DNA of 64,000 nt from Leptospira bandrabouensis (GTDB taxonomy: Bacteria; Spirochaetota; Leptospiria; Leptospirales; Leptospiraceae): assembly GCF_004770905.1 (NCBI RefSeq), contig NZ_RQHT01000006.1, positions 62,001 to 126,000 on the forward strand, in the 5' to 3' direction. Under the pieces are notes generated by a model. The model was not told where the DNA came from and ran no database searches. It worked only from the letters and a program-made list of their open reading frames with translations. The position numbers and the translations under genes are program-made. This document shows, one piece after another, positions 19,951 through 29,679 of the stretch; the first letter of the stretch is position 1; each line of letters opens with the position of its first letter.

Positions 19951-20865
19951 ATGAAATTAAACAGCATTCTAGAAGCCATCGGAAATACACCTCACGTTAG
20001 ATTGTCGCGACTTTTTGGAACAGACCATGAAGTTTATATGAAACTCGAAAGACAAAATCCAGGTGGATCGATCAAAGATCGGATTGCTCTTGCGATGATC
20101 GAAGAAGCAGAGAAATCAGGAAAATTAAAAAAGGATTCTTTTATTGTAGAACCTACTTCTGGTAACACTGGGATTGGTCTTGCAATGGTAGCAGCTGTTA
20201 AAGGATATGCAATCACACTCGTCATGCCAGAACATATGTCAGTGGAAAGAAGAAGAATTATGGCGGCCTATGGTGCTAAGTTTGAGCTCACACCGCGAGA
20301 AAAAGGAATGCCAGGTGCAATTGCAAAAGCACAAGAAATTGTGGCAGCCAACCCAAATGCTTGGATGCCTCAGCAGTTTGAAAACGAAGCCAACATCCAA
20401 GTGCATAGAGAAAAAACTGCCGAAGAAATCGCAAAGGATTTCCCAGACGGATTGGATTATATCATTACAGGAGTTGGTACTGGTGGTCATATCACTGGTT
20501 GTGCAGAAAACTTAAAGAAAAGATTTCCTAAACTCAAAGTATTTGCTGTAGAGCCAGAAGGTTCTCCTGTTCTGAGTGGCGGAAAACCTGGGCCACACCC
20601 TTTGCAAGGAATCGGTGCCGGATTCATTCCTAAAAACTGTAAAACAGAATTACTGGATGGAATCATCACCGTAGGAAAGGATGAAGCTTTTACTATGGCG
20701 GTTCTTGCTGCTAAAAAAGAAGGAATTTTTATTGGAACCTCTTCTGGTGCAAGTCTTGCTGCTGTTTCTAAAAAACTAAAAGAAATTCCAGCAGGTTCGA
20801 AGGTTCTTACATTCTGTTATGATACAGGAGAAAGATACCTATCGGTTGAAGGTTTGTTCGTTTAA
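19951..20865 (+). CDS. cysK: Cysteine synthase (O-acetylserine sulfhydrylase)
   Basis: Makes cysteine from O-acetylserine and sulfide with PLP. 304 residues. PLP lysine 42 lies in NPGGSIKDR, the phosphate/substrate loop is PTSGNTGIG (about 69), and a GTSSGAS motif near 270 binds PLP phosphate. It can use sulfide from the sulfate cluster 15 kb away. The start has GGAG upstream. Twelve bases separate it from topA. Confidence 0.94.
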   Translation: MKLNSILEAIGNTPHVRLSRLFGTDHEVYMKLERQNPGGSIKDRIALAMIEEAEKSGKLKKDSFIVEPTSGNTGIGLAMVAAVKGYAITLVMPEHMSVERRRIMAAYGAKFELTPREKGMPGAIAKAQEIVAANPNAWMPQQFENEANIQVHREKTAEEIAKDFPDGLDYIITGVGTGGHITGCAENLKKRFPKLKVFAVEPEGSPVLSGGKPGPHPLQGIGAGFIPKNCKTELLDGIITVGKDEAFTMAVLAAKKEGIFIGTSSGASLAAVSKKLKEIPAGSKVLTFCYDTGERYLSVEGLFV

Positions 20866-20877
20866 TAGGAATTTAAA

Positions 20878-22812
20878 ATCACCAAACTTCTAATAGTCGA
20901 ATCACCGACAAAAGCAACAACAATCGCTTCTTATTTAGATAAGGATTGGGTTGTTGTTGCTACCAAAGGTCATATCAAAGACCTTCCTCCCAAGTCCTAT
21001 GGGGTAGATTTTAAAAATCAATTTGAACCAGAATATGAATGGCTAAAGGGGAAAAAGACCGTTTTTTCTGCGATTAAATCCAAAGCCAAGTTATCTTCAG
21101 TTATTTATATCGCCAGTGACCCCGATCGTGAAGGGGAAATCATCGCCAAACATTGTTATGATGAACTAGTAAAATTAAAAAAACCAATTTTTAGACTAAG
21201 GCTAAAGGAAATTTCCAAAGAGGAAGTAAGTCGCCAAATCCAATTAAAGTTAGGACTCGATCTTGCAGAAATAGAATCACAAATTGCAAGGCGTGTTGTT
21301 GATCGAATTTTTGGATTTGAAGTATCGCCTGATTTGTGGAAACAATTAAAAATCTCTTCTTTGTCGGCGGGTCGTGTACAATCTACCGTTTTGCATTGGA
21401 TTTGTGAAAGAGAAAAAGAAATTCAAAATTTTTCCAAAGAAATTTATTATCAATTAAAATTACACGGATCTGTTTTCGGAGAACCTGTCGATTTAGACCA
21501 CCAAACAAAAGATAAACTAGACTCTAATTCAATACAAAACCTACTGTCGGAAATAGAAATTTTACCGGAACCAACAAAATTAAAAGAACTAACATTATCT
21601 CAAATCAAAAAGAAAAATATCAAAAGAAATCCCCTTCCCGCGTTTTCTACTGCCAGTTTACAAGAAACTAGTTTTCGCCTTTTGGGATTTGATTCTAAAA
21701 AAACAATGAAACTAGCACAAATGCTTTTTGAAGGGAAAAAAATTGGAACGGGAGAGAGGGTAGGCCTTATTACCTATATGCGAACCGATAGCACTCGAGT
21801 TTCATTAGATAAGCGAGAATTAGGCGAGAAGTATTTAAATAAAAATTATCCAGGTTTACTTTCTAATCTAAATTCTACTCCCAAAAAACAAAAAAAATAC
21901 TCCCAGGATGCCCACGAAGCTGTCATCCCCATAAATCCAAATTTGACTCCGGATTCCATCTCCTCCTATTTATCACCGGATGAAAGAAAACTATACACCT
22001 TAATTTGGGAACGATTTTTAATTTCCTTAATGAAGCCGGAGTTAGGTGAAGAAACTGTCTATGAATTTCAGAAAGAGAAACATGTTTTTTCTTATAAAAA
22101 TGAATTCATTACTGATTTTGGATTTAAAGCATTCACTAAATCGGATAAGAAAAAAATACAAAAACAATTGGATTGGAAATTGGGAGACAGGTTTCTTTAC
22201 AAATCCTATACCATAGAAGAAAAACAAACAGAGCCACCAGTTCGTTACACTCAGGGAAAACTGGTTCAAAAAATGGAAGATACAGGTGTGGGTAGGCCTT
22301 CCACTTACGGGACCATTATAGAAACCTTAAAAACTCGGAAATACATAGTGGAATATCACAAATCCATTGGGCCTACGGCACTTGGATTGAAAGTCAATGA
22401 TTATCTATTTTTAAACTTTCAAGATATGATTGGTGAGTCTTTTACAAAAGATTTGGAAGAGAAGTTGGACCAAGTCACTGAAAATAAAGAATCAAGAATC
22501 CTTCTGATCCAAAATTTCTATGAAGGTTTACTTCGTATCTTACGAAGTCCTAGAAAAAAAAATACTCCACTCGCATCTGTAAGTTTTCCTAAAGAGGAAC
22601 CAAACAAACCAGAGAGAGCAGTTGCCAAAAAAACATCTTCTCGTAAAAAAGAAAATATTAAACTCGATTTCATTGAATCTAGTCTAAACCCTACAAACAT
22701 TTGTCCTGTGTGTAAACAGGGATTTGTAAAAACCAAACTTGGCAAAAAAGGAAAAACCATTTATTTTTGTTCCCGTTACCCGCATTGTGACTACATAACT
22801 TATGAACCATAA
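20878..22812 (+). CDS. topA: DNA topoisomerase I, with a non-standard ATC start
   Basis: Type IA topoisomerase that relaxes negative supercoils. The frame reads from residue 1 through the TOPRIM domain (LLIVESPTKA at the N-terminus; DPDRE at 81-85) to the catalytic Tyr300 in LITYMRTDSTR, with a C-terminal zinc ribbon CPVC...CSRYPHC. It gives 644 residues, shorter than E. coli TopA because only one zinc finger is present. No ATG, GTG or TTG exists between the in-frame TAG at 20866 and the first conserved residue. The ATC at 20878, with AGGA seven bases upstream, is the only sensible start. A TTG at 21334 would remove the whole TOPRIM core. Confidence 0.88.
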   Translation: MTKLLIVESPTKATTIASYLDKDWVVVATKGHIKDLPPKSYGVDFKNQFEPEYEWLKGKKTVFSAIKSKAKLSSVIYIASDPDREGEIIAKHCYDELVKLKKPIFRLRLKEISKEEVSRQIQLKLGLDLAEIESQIARRVVDRIFGFEVSPDLWKQLKISSLSAGRVQSTVLHWICEREKEIQNFSKEIYYQLKLHGSVFGEPVDLDHQTKDKLDSNSIQNLLSEIEILPEPTKLKELTLSQIKKKNIKRNPLPAFSTASLQETSFRLLGFDSKKTMKLAQMLFEGKKIGTGERVGLITYMRTDSTRVSLDKRELGEKYLNKNYPGLLSNLNSTPKKQKKYSQDAHEAVIPINPNLTPDSISSYLSPDERKLYTLIWERFLISLMKPELGEETVYEFQKEKHVFSYKNEFITDFGFKAFTKSDKKKIQKQLDWKLGDRFLYKSYTIEEKQTEPPVRYTQGKLVQKMEDTGVGRPSTYGTIIETLKTRKYIVEYHKSIGPTALGLKVNDYLFLNFQDMIGESFTKDLEEKLDQVTENKESRILLIQNFYEGLLRILRSPRKKNTPLASVSFPKEEPNKPERAVAKKTSSRKKENIKLDFIESSLNPTNICPVCKQGFVKTKLGKKGKTIYFCSRYPHCDYITYEP

Positions 22813-23887
22813 ACCAGAGAAAACATTGATCCTAGTTAATTTAGGTGGGCCTAGAAACACAGAGGAAATTGAAGTTTTTTTAACCGATTTATTTACGGAC
22901 CCATTTGTTTTTGATTTGCCTTTACCTGAATTTTTTCGACTTCCATTAGCAAGGTTTATCGCTAAAAAACGCAGTCCCAAGGTACAAAAGATTTATGAAT
23001 CTATGGGCTTTGGTGGTGGTTCTCCTTTAGTTTCCGAGACAGAAAAACAAGCCAAATCAATTGAAGGAATTTTAAATTTAAAAACCAATATAAATTGGAC
23101 CGTTAAGGTTGCAATGACCTGTGGTTTTCCTCATATTAGAGATAATGAATTTGGAAAACCATCTCCAGACACCATCTATCTACCGTTATATCCTCAATAC
23201 TCTCGTTCTACAGTTTTATCGACATTAAATCATTTGGAAAAAAAATTCAATGAATGTCCTGTCGGAAGTGGTGGGTATGTGCCCAGTTTTGCCGCCGATC
23301 CGAAGTTTCACCAAATATCTGCTAGGTTTATCTTTGAATTTTTTACTGGACTCTTAAATCCAGCAGATTTTTTACATTTTCCTAATGTAAGTTCAACTTT
23401 AGATTGGAAAGAGATAGATATTGTTTTTTCAGCTCATGGAGTTCCGATGCGGCTCATTCGCAAAGGAGACAGGTATATGCAAGAGATTGAATCTTCAGTA
23501 AAAGGAATTACAGAAGAACTCCGTCACTTAGGTTTTAAAGGGACAACCCATATATCGTATCAAAGTAAGGTGGGACCTGCAAAATGGACGGAACCAAGTT
23601 CCTTGCAGATGATAGAATCTCTAGCCAAAGAAGGGAAACAAATTGCTGTATATCCTATTAGCTTTGTCAGTGATCATTTAGAAACTTTAGAAGAAATCGG
23701 CGAACAATTTAAAGACCTTGCCTTAGAGACAGGTGCAAAATCTTTTACTAGAATTCCTGCTTTTGGAGTTTACTCTCCGTTTATCGAGTATTTGGCGGAG
23801 AAGGTGCTTTCGGTAGACAAATCAATTCATCACTGTGTCTGTAAAGAGATGGGTGGTGAATCACTCACCTCTTGTCGATTCAAATAA
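22802..23887 (+). CDS. hemH: Ferrochelatase
   Basis: Inserts Fe2+ into protoporphyrin IX, the last step to protoheme. 361 residues. The catalytic-His motif VFSAHGVP (about 211) and the metal/proton-path motif SFVSDHLETLEEI (about 285) are present. Three cysteines cluster at the extreme C-terminus (CVC and SC). The gene overlaps topA by 11 bases and has no clear ribosome site, suggesting coupling. It converges with hemY, overlapping it by 27 bases. Confidence 0.93.
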   Translation: MNHKPEKTLILVNLGGPRNTEEIEVFLTDLFTDPFVFDLPLPEFFRLPLARFIAKKRSPKVQKIYESMGFGGGSPLVSETEKQAKSIEGILNLKTNINWTVKVAMTCGFPHIRDNEFGKPSPDTIYLPLYPQYSRSTVLSTLNHLEKKFNECPVGSGGYVPSFAADPKFHQISARFIFEFFTGLLNPADFLHFPNVSSTLDWKEIDIVFSAHGVPMRLIRKGDRYMQEIESSVKGITEELRHLGFKGTTHISYQSKVGPAKWTEPSSLQMIESLAKEGKQIAVYPISFVSDHLETLEEIGEQFKDLALETGAKSFTRIPAFGVYSPFIEYLAEKVLSVDKSIHHCVCKEMGGESLTSCRFK

Positions 23888-25072
23888 AGACCTGAGTCCA
23901 ATTCCTTTTCGATAATTTCCAAAAAAGCGGATGTCTGTTCCTTTTGCCAACCAATCTGCTTCTAAAGAATCCAGTTTTTGGTTGAATAAAAACAATTTTC
24001 TATCGTAAGCAGGGAATACGCCGTTCCAAGAAGTCACATAAACTGCTGTTGGTGCATCATCTTTTTTTGTGATTACTTTTCTATCTTCCTCTAGAATGGA
24101 TTCCCATGTGATAGAATCACCTGTTTTGGCTACACTCGGATAAATCCATGTTTCTGAATGAAGACCATCTTTTGCCCTTCCCGAAAAGATATCCGAATTG
24201 GATAAGACACCGAGTGCTCGGATTCCTTCGTTTTTACCAAAAAGGACTCCGAAACATGGTTTCTTTGTTAGGTGATTTTTTCCGAATCTTGTGATTGTTG
24301 TGATCGAAAGTAAATTGGGAACTTCATGGGGTTCAATGCGATCACCAAGAATTGGGATTAGAATTTTTAAAGATGTCGAAAATCGAATTTTTCCTTTCCA
24401 AGTAAGAATTTCTTCCAGCTGAACTGGTGGAAACTGAGTTTTGATTTGTATTTTAGGTTCTAAATATCGAACTAAATGAGAGACTAAATCTCCCATACCT
24501 TGGGGAAAGGATACGGTTCCATACGTTTTAGATTTATTTTTTTTTAGTTCCTGCAGGATTGTTTTTTTTCCTGTACCTTCCCATTTAGAGAAAATAGATT
24601 CTGCTTGGAGGGAGTCGAGCCGAGTACCATAAACTCCACCAATCGCCGGTTCGATGATATTTTTTGTAACAGAGGCGCCAAATATTTGGCTTGCCCAAGT
24701 TTCCAAGTTCTGGTTTTCATTAAATTTAATTTTTTTAAAAAGAACGGTAATAACTAATCGAATGCCAGTAAAAATAGAAATCGGAAGTCTAGATAATTTT
24801 CGATTGGTAAAGAAATACCTTCTTTTTGCGGCTTTATTTGGATAAACGGGAGTAAGGCCGATATCATCTAACATAGATTTCATATCGTCAGTTAGTAAAA
24901 CACCATTGGCGGCAAGTTCGACAAGTCCCTCTTTCACGATTTTTGTTCCAATGACTCCGCCTAATGTATTGGACTGTTCGTATAAAGTAACAGAGTCTCC
25001 ACGTTTCGTGTGATGGTAGGCCAAAAATAAACCAGTGATACCACCACCAATGATATGAACTTGGTCACTCAT
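23861..25072 (-). CDS. hemY: Protoporphyrinogen oxidase, HemY type
   Basis: FAD enzyme oxidising protoporphyrinogen to protoporphyrin. 403 residues. The dinucleotide-binding motif GGGITG is at 9-14, followed by LYEQSNTLGG. A family signature, IEPAIGGVYGTR, is near residue 140. It is an oxygen-type HemY fold, not the flavodoxin HemG, although some Leptospira papers use the name hemG for this gene. Last gene of the heme operon; ATGA overlap with hemN. Confidence 0.88.
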   Translation of the reverse strand: MSDQVHIIGGGITGLFLAYHHTKRGDSVTLYEQSNTLGGVIGTKIVKEGLVELAANGVLLTDDMKSMLDDIGLTPVYPNKAAKRRYFFTNRKLSRLPISIFTGIRLVITVLFKKIKFNENQNLETWASQIFGASVTKNIIEPAIGGVYGTRLDSLQAESIFSKWEGTGKKTILQELKKNKSKTYGTVSFPQGMGDLVSHLVRYLEPKIQIKTQFPPVQLEEILTWKGKIRFSTSLKILIPILGDRIEPHEVPNLLSITTITRFGKNHLTKKPCFGVLFGKNEGIRALGVLSNSDIFSGRAKDGLHSETWIYPSVAKTGDSITWESILEEDRKVITKKDDAPTAVYVTSWNGVFPAYDRKLFLFNQKLDSLEADWLAKGTDIRFFGNYRKGIGLRSLFESTRGE

Positions 25073-26409
25073 ATTGCTTTCGAAAAAACAGGTTTTGTTG
25101 GTTGGCTTAGTTGTAATTTTTCATCGAAAGCCATTGCAATGATTCTTAAAAAAGGTTTTCCAAGTTCTGTCACAGTCAGCATATTTTCTTGCCAGCTTAC
25201 CAGTTGGTCCGATTCCATTTCCCTTAGAAATTGAAATACATGGGTTTTCATTTCACTAGGAACATTCACTTTCCAGGATGTCATTAAATCTAAAATCAAT
25301 TGTTTGCGTATTTGGTCAGATTTCGTTAATTTATGTCCACGAAGGATTGGAATGATCCCATCTAACAAAGACTTGCGGTATTTCATTTCTAGTTTTTGGT
25401 TTTGGAAAAAAAGATCGGGAGTTTCTGAAATGGATGAGGAACCTAATCCTAACATAACATCTGTTTTTGAGTCACTATAACCCATAAAGTTTCTATGGAG
25501 TTGGTTTGAATTGAAAGCCTTCCAGAGTTTATCGTGGGGAAGGGCAAAATGATCCATTCCAATTTCTCTGTAACCTTCTTTTTCTAACAATTGTCTTCCG
25601 ATTTCATATAAGTCACGTTTTACCGTAGCTTCTGGAAGATCTTTTTCTGTAAATAGACGTTGTGATGCTTTGATCCAAGGTACGTGGGCATAAGAGTAAA
25701 AAGCAATTCTATCTGGTTTTAGTTCTAATGTCCTTTCGATAGAATATTTCATTGAATCCAAAGTTTGTTTGGGTAGACCATAAATAAGATCAAAATTGAT
25801 GGAATCAAAACCAAGAGCCCTTGCTTCGCGCGTTATATTTTCAGTAAGTTCAAAAGGTTGGATTCTGTTGACTAACCTTTGTACTTCGGGATCAAAGTCT
25901 TGTACTCCCAAACTAATCCTTCGGAATCCAAGTTTTTGTAGTAGTTTAAGTTGGGAAACTCTTGTCCTTCTTGGGTCTACTTCAATCGAATACTGTGGGT
26001 CTTCTGTTGGATTTAGTTTATTTAAAATATAATCAATCGTAGACTCTAGATGGTAGTCTGAAAGGTAGGTAGGGCTTCCACCGCCTAAGTGGAGTTCGCT
26101 TAAGTTTTTACCTTTTAAACTATTAACTTTATCTGTATAAAGATTTAATTCATTTTTAATCGCCGCCACATAAGGTTCTTCAACCGTATGGTTTTTGGTG
26201 ATGGATGTATTACATCCGCAAAAAGTACAGAGTGTTTCACAAAAAGGAATGTGAAGGTATAAGGCGAGTTTCGATTCCTTCGGAGTTAAGTGAGTTTCCA
26301 AAGATTGGATACATTCTTCTAAAGTTGGGGAATCGGTCCAATAAGGAACTGTTGGATAACTTGTGTATCTTGGTGCTGGTGTATCGTATTTTTCGAGTAA
26401 TTGTTTCAT
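25069..26409 (-). CDS. hemN: Oxygen-independent coproporphyrinogen III dehydrogenase
   Basis: Radical-SAM enzyme converting coproporphyrinogen III to protoporphyrinogen. 446 residues. The N-terminal PRYTSYPT motif (13-20) and the 4Fe-4S cluster Cys57, Cys61, Cys64 in FCETLCTFCGC identify true HemN rather than HemW. Four-base ATGA overlap with hemE upstream and with hemY downstream. Confidence 0.93.
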   Translation of the reverse strand: MKQLLEKYDTPAPRYTSYPTVPYWTDSPTLEECIQSLETHLTPKESKLALYLHIPFCETLCTFCGCNTSITKNHTVEEPYVAAIKNELNLYTDKVNSLKGKNLSELHLGGGSPTYLSDYHLESTIDYILNKLNPTEDPQYSIEVDPRRTRVSQLKLLQKLGFRRISLGVQDFDPEVQRLVNRIQPFELTENITREARALGFDSINFDLIYGLPKQTLDSMKYSIERTLELKPDRIAFYSYAHVPWIKASQRLFTEKDLPEATVKRDLYEIGRQLLEKEGYREIGMDHFALPHDKLWKAFNSNQLHRNFMGYSDSKTDVMLGLGSSSISETPDLFFQNQKLEMKYRKSLLDGIIPILRGHKLTKSDQIRKQLILDLMTSWKVNVPSEMKTHVFQFLREMESDQLVSWQENMLTVTELGKPFLRIIAMAFDEKLQLSQPTKPVFSKAI

Positions 26410-27449
26410 TCGCTAAATACCTTTCTTGTTTCTTCAATGAGCATATGGACCGAAGTTTCTGGTGTGAACTGTAAAACTCCATGTCCAAGTCCCGCCACCC
26501 ATCCTTTCCTTTCATCAGGACTTAAATCTTTGATTGGTAAAAGATACTCTTTTATCTTTTGTTTTAAAACCGATGGATCTGCGAAAAGAAGTTCCTGATC
26601 AAAATTTCCTTGGATAAAACCATAAGCCCCAAAGTCTTTGAGCGTTTGTTTGATGGAAAATCTATGATCCACACCAAAACCCGCTAAACCCGGAATTTCT
26701 GAAATTTGCCTTACGTGTTCTTCGGTGGAATTTTTTGCATAATATCCGATTTGTTTTGGATAGAGTTTTGCCAATTCGGAAATTGGCCTTGCAACATATC
26801 TTTGGAAGTTATAAGGATCTAACATACCGGCAGCGGTATCAAAAATCATTACTACCTCTGCACCACCTTGCAATTGTAACTCGATATTTTGTTTAAGGAG
26901 AGGAACAAGTATGGAATAGAATTGATCTACAAAATTTTGATTTGTTTTGATAAATGATAAATTTCCGTCATGTTTTCCTATACTAGCGTAGGTCATTAAT
27001 GTAAATGGGCCACCCACAAATCCAATAAGAGAAACATCTTTAGGTAAAACTTCTCTTGTTCGAATGACAGCTTCTTTTTGAAATTTTAATCCTTCGATTG
27101 CTTCCTCAGGTGTTTTTAATTTTAATAAATCTTTTTCGGAAGTGAGGGAAAACGAAAGTTTGGGACCGGGATCATAAGTTAAACCCATTCCCAATGCTTC
27201 TAATGGAAAAAGCAGGTCGGAAAATAATATACTAACATCAAAACCAAATTCCTGAACGGGACCAAGTGCCACTTCTGCTGCAAGTTCTGGTTGTTTGCAT
27301 AAATCCATAAAACTATAAATTTCTTTGAGTTTACGGTAATGGGAGTGGTATCTTCCCGCTTGGCGCATAAACCATATAGGTGGGATTTTTTGGGGTACTA
27401 AATTTAAGGCATTGGCAAATCTTTCATTTCTAAATGTAGTTGTAATCAT
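26406..27449 (-). CDS. hemE: Uroporphyrinogen decarboxylase
   Basis: Removes four carboxyl groups from uroporphyrinogen III. 347 residues. The signature [19 protein letters not shown] near residues 24-42 holds the substrate-binding arginines, and an [15 protein letters not shown] segment near 77-91 carries the conserved aspartate. Overlaps hemL by four bases (ATGA). Confidence 0.95.
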   Translation of the reverse strand: MITTTFRNERFANALNLVPQKIPPIWFMRQAGRYHSHYRKLKEIYSFMDLCKQPELAAEVALGPVQEFGFDVSILFSDLLFPLEALGMGLTYDPGPKLSFSLTSEKDLLKLKTPEEAIEGLKFQKEAVIRTREVLPKDVSLIGFVGGPFTLMTYASIGKHDGNLSFIKTNQNFVDQFYSILVPLLKQNIELQLQGGAEVVMIFDTAAGMLDPYNFQRYVARPISELAKLYPKQIGYYAKNSTEEHVRQISEIPGLAGFGVDHRFSIKQTLKDFGAYGFIQGNFDQELLFADPSVLKQKIKEYLLPIKDLSPDERKGWVAGLGHGVLQFTPETSVHMLIEETRKVFSE

Positions 27450-28729
27450 TTTTGTTCCTTTAGTGCCTGTTTGGTTTTGTTCAAAGTGGCTTCTATAATT
27501 TCCTCGGAATGAACCGCCGAAAGAAATCCCACCTCATAACCGCTAGGTGCAAGATATACACCTTGGTTTAGGAGTTTGTGAAAAAATATAGCAAACCTGG
27601 ATTTGTGGTCACTGGGAATGGCTGTTATGGTGCGAACAGGGTCTTTTGTTTTTCCCTTTAACCAAAAAAGACTTCCGAAAGTTACGGCTTCCCAGTTTGA
27701 ATCTCCTGTTTCTACCAAAAGTTTTAATATTCCAGAGGTTAATCGTTTTGTTTTTGCTTCTAATTCTGGATAGGGATTTTCATTCCATGCTTTCGTTAAA
27801 GTTTTAAGACCCGCACGCATGCCGATAGGATTTGCCGATAAGGTTCCCGCTTGGTAAACTGGGCCACTGGGTGCGACTAAATCCATAAGGTCTTTTTTGC
27901 CGGCATAGGCTCCTACAGGAAAACCTCCACCGATGATTTTACCATAACAGACGAGGTCAGGGACAATTCCTGTAAGTCCCGCCATCCCTTGGAAAGAAAC
28001 ACGAAATCCAGAGATTACTTCATCAAACAATAGTAAGGTTCCGTATTTCGTTGTTAGTTCCCTGCATTTTTTTAAGAATTCAGATCTCTGTGGAAGAAGG
28101 CCGTAGTTCGCAGGAATCGGCTCAATGATAAGACAAGCTATGTCCTTTCCTTGTTCTAAAAATAAATTTTCTAGGGCAGTTTCATCATCTAACGGTAGTA
28201 CGAGGGTGTTTTGGATGATTTCTGGTCCAATTCCTTTACTATCACTCGAACTGAGTCCTGCAAGACCAGAACCCGCTTTTACAAGGAGTTGGTCTAAGTG
28301 ACCGTGGTAACAGCCGTCAAATTTTAAAATTTTACTTCTACCTGTAGCTGCTCTGGCAACTCGAAGGGCACTCATCACAGCTTCTGTCCCTGAGTTCACA
28401 AATCGGATTTTTTCGGCCCAAGGAATTTTACTTGTGATGAACTCTGCTAGTTCCAAGGAATAAGGTTCACAAGCTCCAAATGACCAAGCCTTTTTTACCG
28501 TATCTTCCACTACTTCTTGGATTTCTGGATGTCTATGACCAAAAAGAAGTGGGCCAAAACTCAAACAATAGTCGATAAATTCTTTTCCTTCGACTGACTT
28601 TAAATAGGCGCCTTTAGCTTCACTAAAAAAAATAGGTGTGCCACCAACGGAGGCAAAGGAACGAACGGGACTATGGACACCACCTGGAACCACATTTTTA
28701 GAACGTAGAAATAGTTCTTCTGAATTCAT
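27446..28729 (-). CDS. hemL: Glutamate-1-semialdehyde 2,1-aminomutase
   Basis: PLP enzyme converting glutamate-1-semialdehyde to 5-aminolevulinate, following HemA in the C5 route. 427 residues. [16 protein letters not shown] binds cofactor, [11 protein letters not shown] holds the PLP aspartate, and the Schiff-base lysine is in [15 protein letters not shown]. Overlaps hemB by four bases. Confidence 0.95.
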   Translation of the reverse strand: MNSEELFLRSKNVVPGGVHSPVRSFASVGGTPIFFSEAKGAYLKSVEGKEFIDYCLSFGPLLFGHRHPEIQEVVEDTVKKAWSFGACEPYSLELAEFITSKIPWAEKIRFVNSGTEAVMSALRVARAATGRSKILKFDGCYHGHLDQLLVKAGSGLAGLSSSDSKGIGPEIIQNTLVLPLDDETALENLFLEQGKDIACLIIEPIPANYGLLPQRSEFLKKCRELTTKYGTLLLFDEVISGFRVSFQGMAGLTGIVPDLVCYGKIIGGGFPVGAYAGKKDLMDLVAPSGPVYQAGTLSANPIGMRAGLKTLTKAWNENPYPELEAKTKRLTSGILKLLVETGDSNWEAVTFGSLFWLKGKTKDPVRTITAIPSDHKSRFAIFFHKLLNQGVYLAPSGYEVGFLSAVHSEEIIEATLNKTKQALKEQK

Positions 28730-29679
28730 GAATACAACCTTTGTGCAATCCTTGCACCATAAGTAATTAAATAAGAAGACCCGGCTCTCCTAAAGACGTC
28801 CCAAGTTTCTTTTAATCCTTCTTCAAAATTTAAAAAACCTTCTTTGGCTAAATACACAAGGCTTGCATATTCACCACTGACTTGATAAGCACCTGTAGGA
28901 AGTCCTGTTTTTTCTTTGATGGGACCAATGAGGTCAATGGCCGTCATTCCTGGTTTTACCATAAGTAAGTCAGCACCTTCCTCTTTATCCCGAAGGGATG
29001 TGTGGATGGCTGTATCACGATCCCTAACATCGAGTTGGTAACCGCTCCTATCACCAAATTGTGGTGAGGAGTCTGCCGCACCTCGGAATGGTCCATAAAA
29101 ATTACTTTTGAATTTTGTTGAATAACTCATAATAGGGACCATTGAATGTCCGTTAGTATCTAGTATTTTTCGATGTGATCCCACTCGACCATCCATCATA
29201 TCGCTAGGGGCTATTCCATCGGCCCCAGCATCTGCATAAATCAGCGCTAAATCAGACAATCGTTTCAGCGTTAAATCAAGATCAATACTTCCTGATTGAT
29301 GAAAATGACAACAATGGCCTGTAGTTGTTACCGAACAGATACAAGTATCGAGCCATAAAAACATATCAGGGAATTTCTTTTTAATCGCACTAATGTTAGA
29401 ATGGTAAAAGTCTTTTGGAAAACTTGTATCCGATTTGTCTTTCGGAACCATAAATAATAAAAATTGGGATACACCGGCTTTTAAATCTGATTCTATTTGA
29501 TGGAAAATTGATTTATCTGTATCACGAAATACTCCAGGTAAACCTTTGATTGGTTCTTTTTCATCAATACCTTCGGCAAGAAAAAGTGGTTGGATCATTT
29601 TATTGACATTGAGTGATCCTGTTTCACCTAAGTTTCTTAAATATTGGTTGGAACGTAATCGTAGTGTTTGTTTTTTCAT
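28726..29679 (-). CDS. hemB: Delta-aminolevulinic acid dehydratase (porphobilinogen synthase)
   Basis: Condenses two 5-aminolevulinate molecules to porphobilinogen. 317 residues. The metal-site stretch [15 protein letters not shown] (near 112-126) is of the zinc-cysteine kind. The two catalytic lysines fit [11 protein letters not shown] and LLMVKPGMT. Overlaps hemC/D by four bases. Confidence 0.95.
   Translation of the reverse strand: MKKQTLRLRSNQYLRNLGETGSLNVNKMIQPLFLAEGIDEKEPIKGLPGVFRDTDKSIFHQIESDLKAGVSQFLLFMVPKDKSDTSFPKDFYHSNISAIKKKFPDMFLWLDTCICSVTTTGHCCHFHQSGSIDLDLTLKRLSDLALIYADAGADGIAPSDMMDGRVGSHRKILDTNGHSMVPIMSYSTKFKSNFYGPFRGAADSSPQFGDRSGYQLDVRDRDTAIHTSLRDKEEGADLLMVKPGMTAIDLIGPIKEKTGLPTGAYQVSGEYASLVYLAKEGFLNFEEGLKETWDVFRRAGSSYLITYGARIAQRLYS

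Noticed and set aside
20866..21333. topA as a truncated pseudogene beginning at TTG 21334
   Set aside because: The upstream frame is fully open from 20878 and encodes the conserved TOPRIM core, so the gene appears intact except for its start codon.
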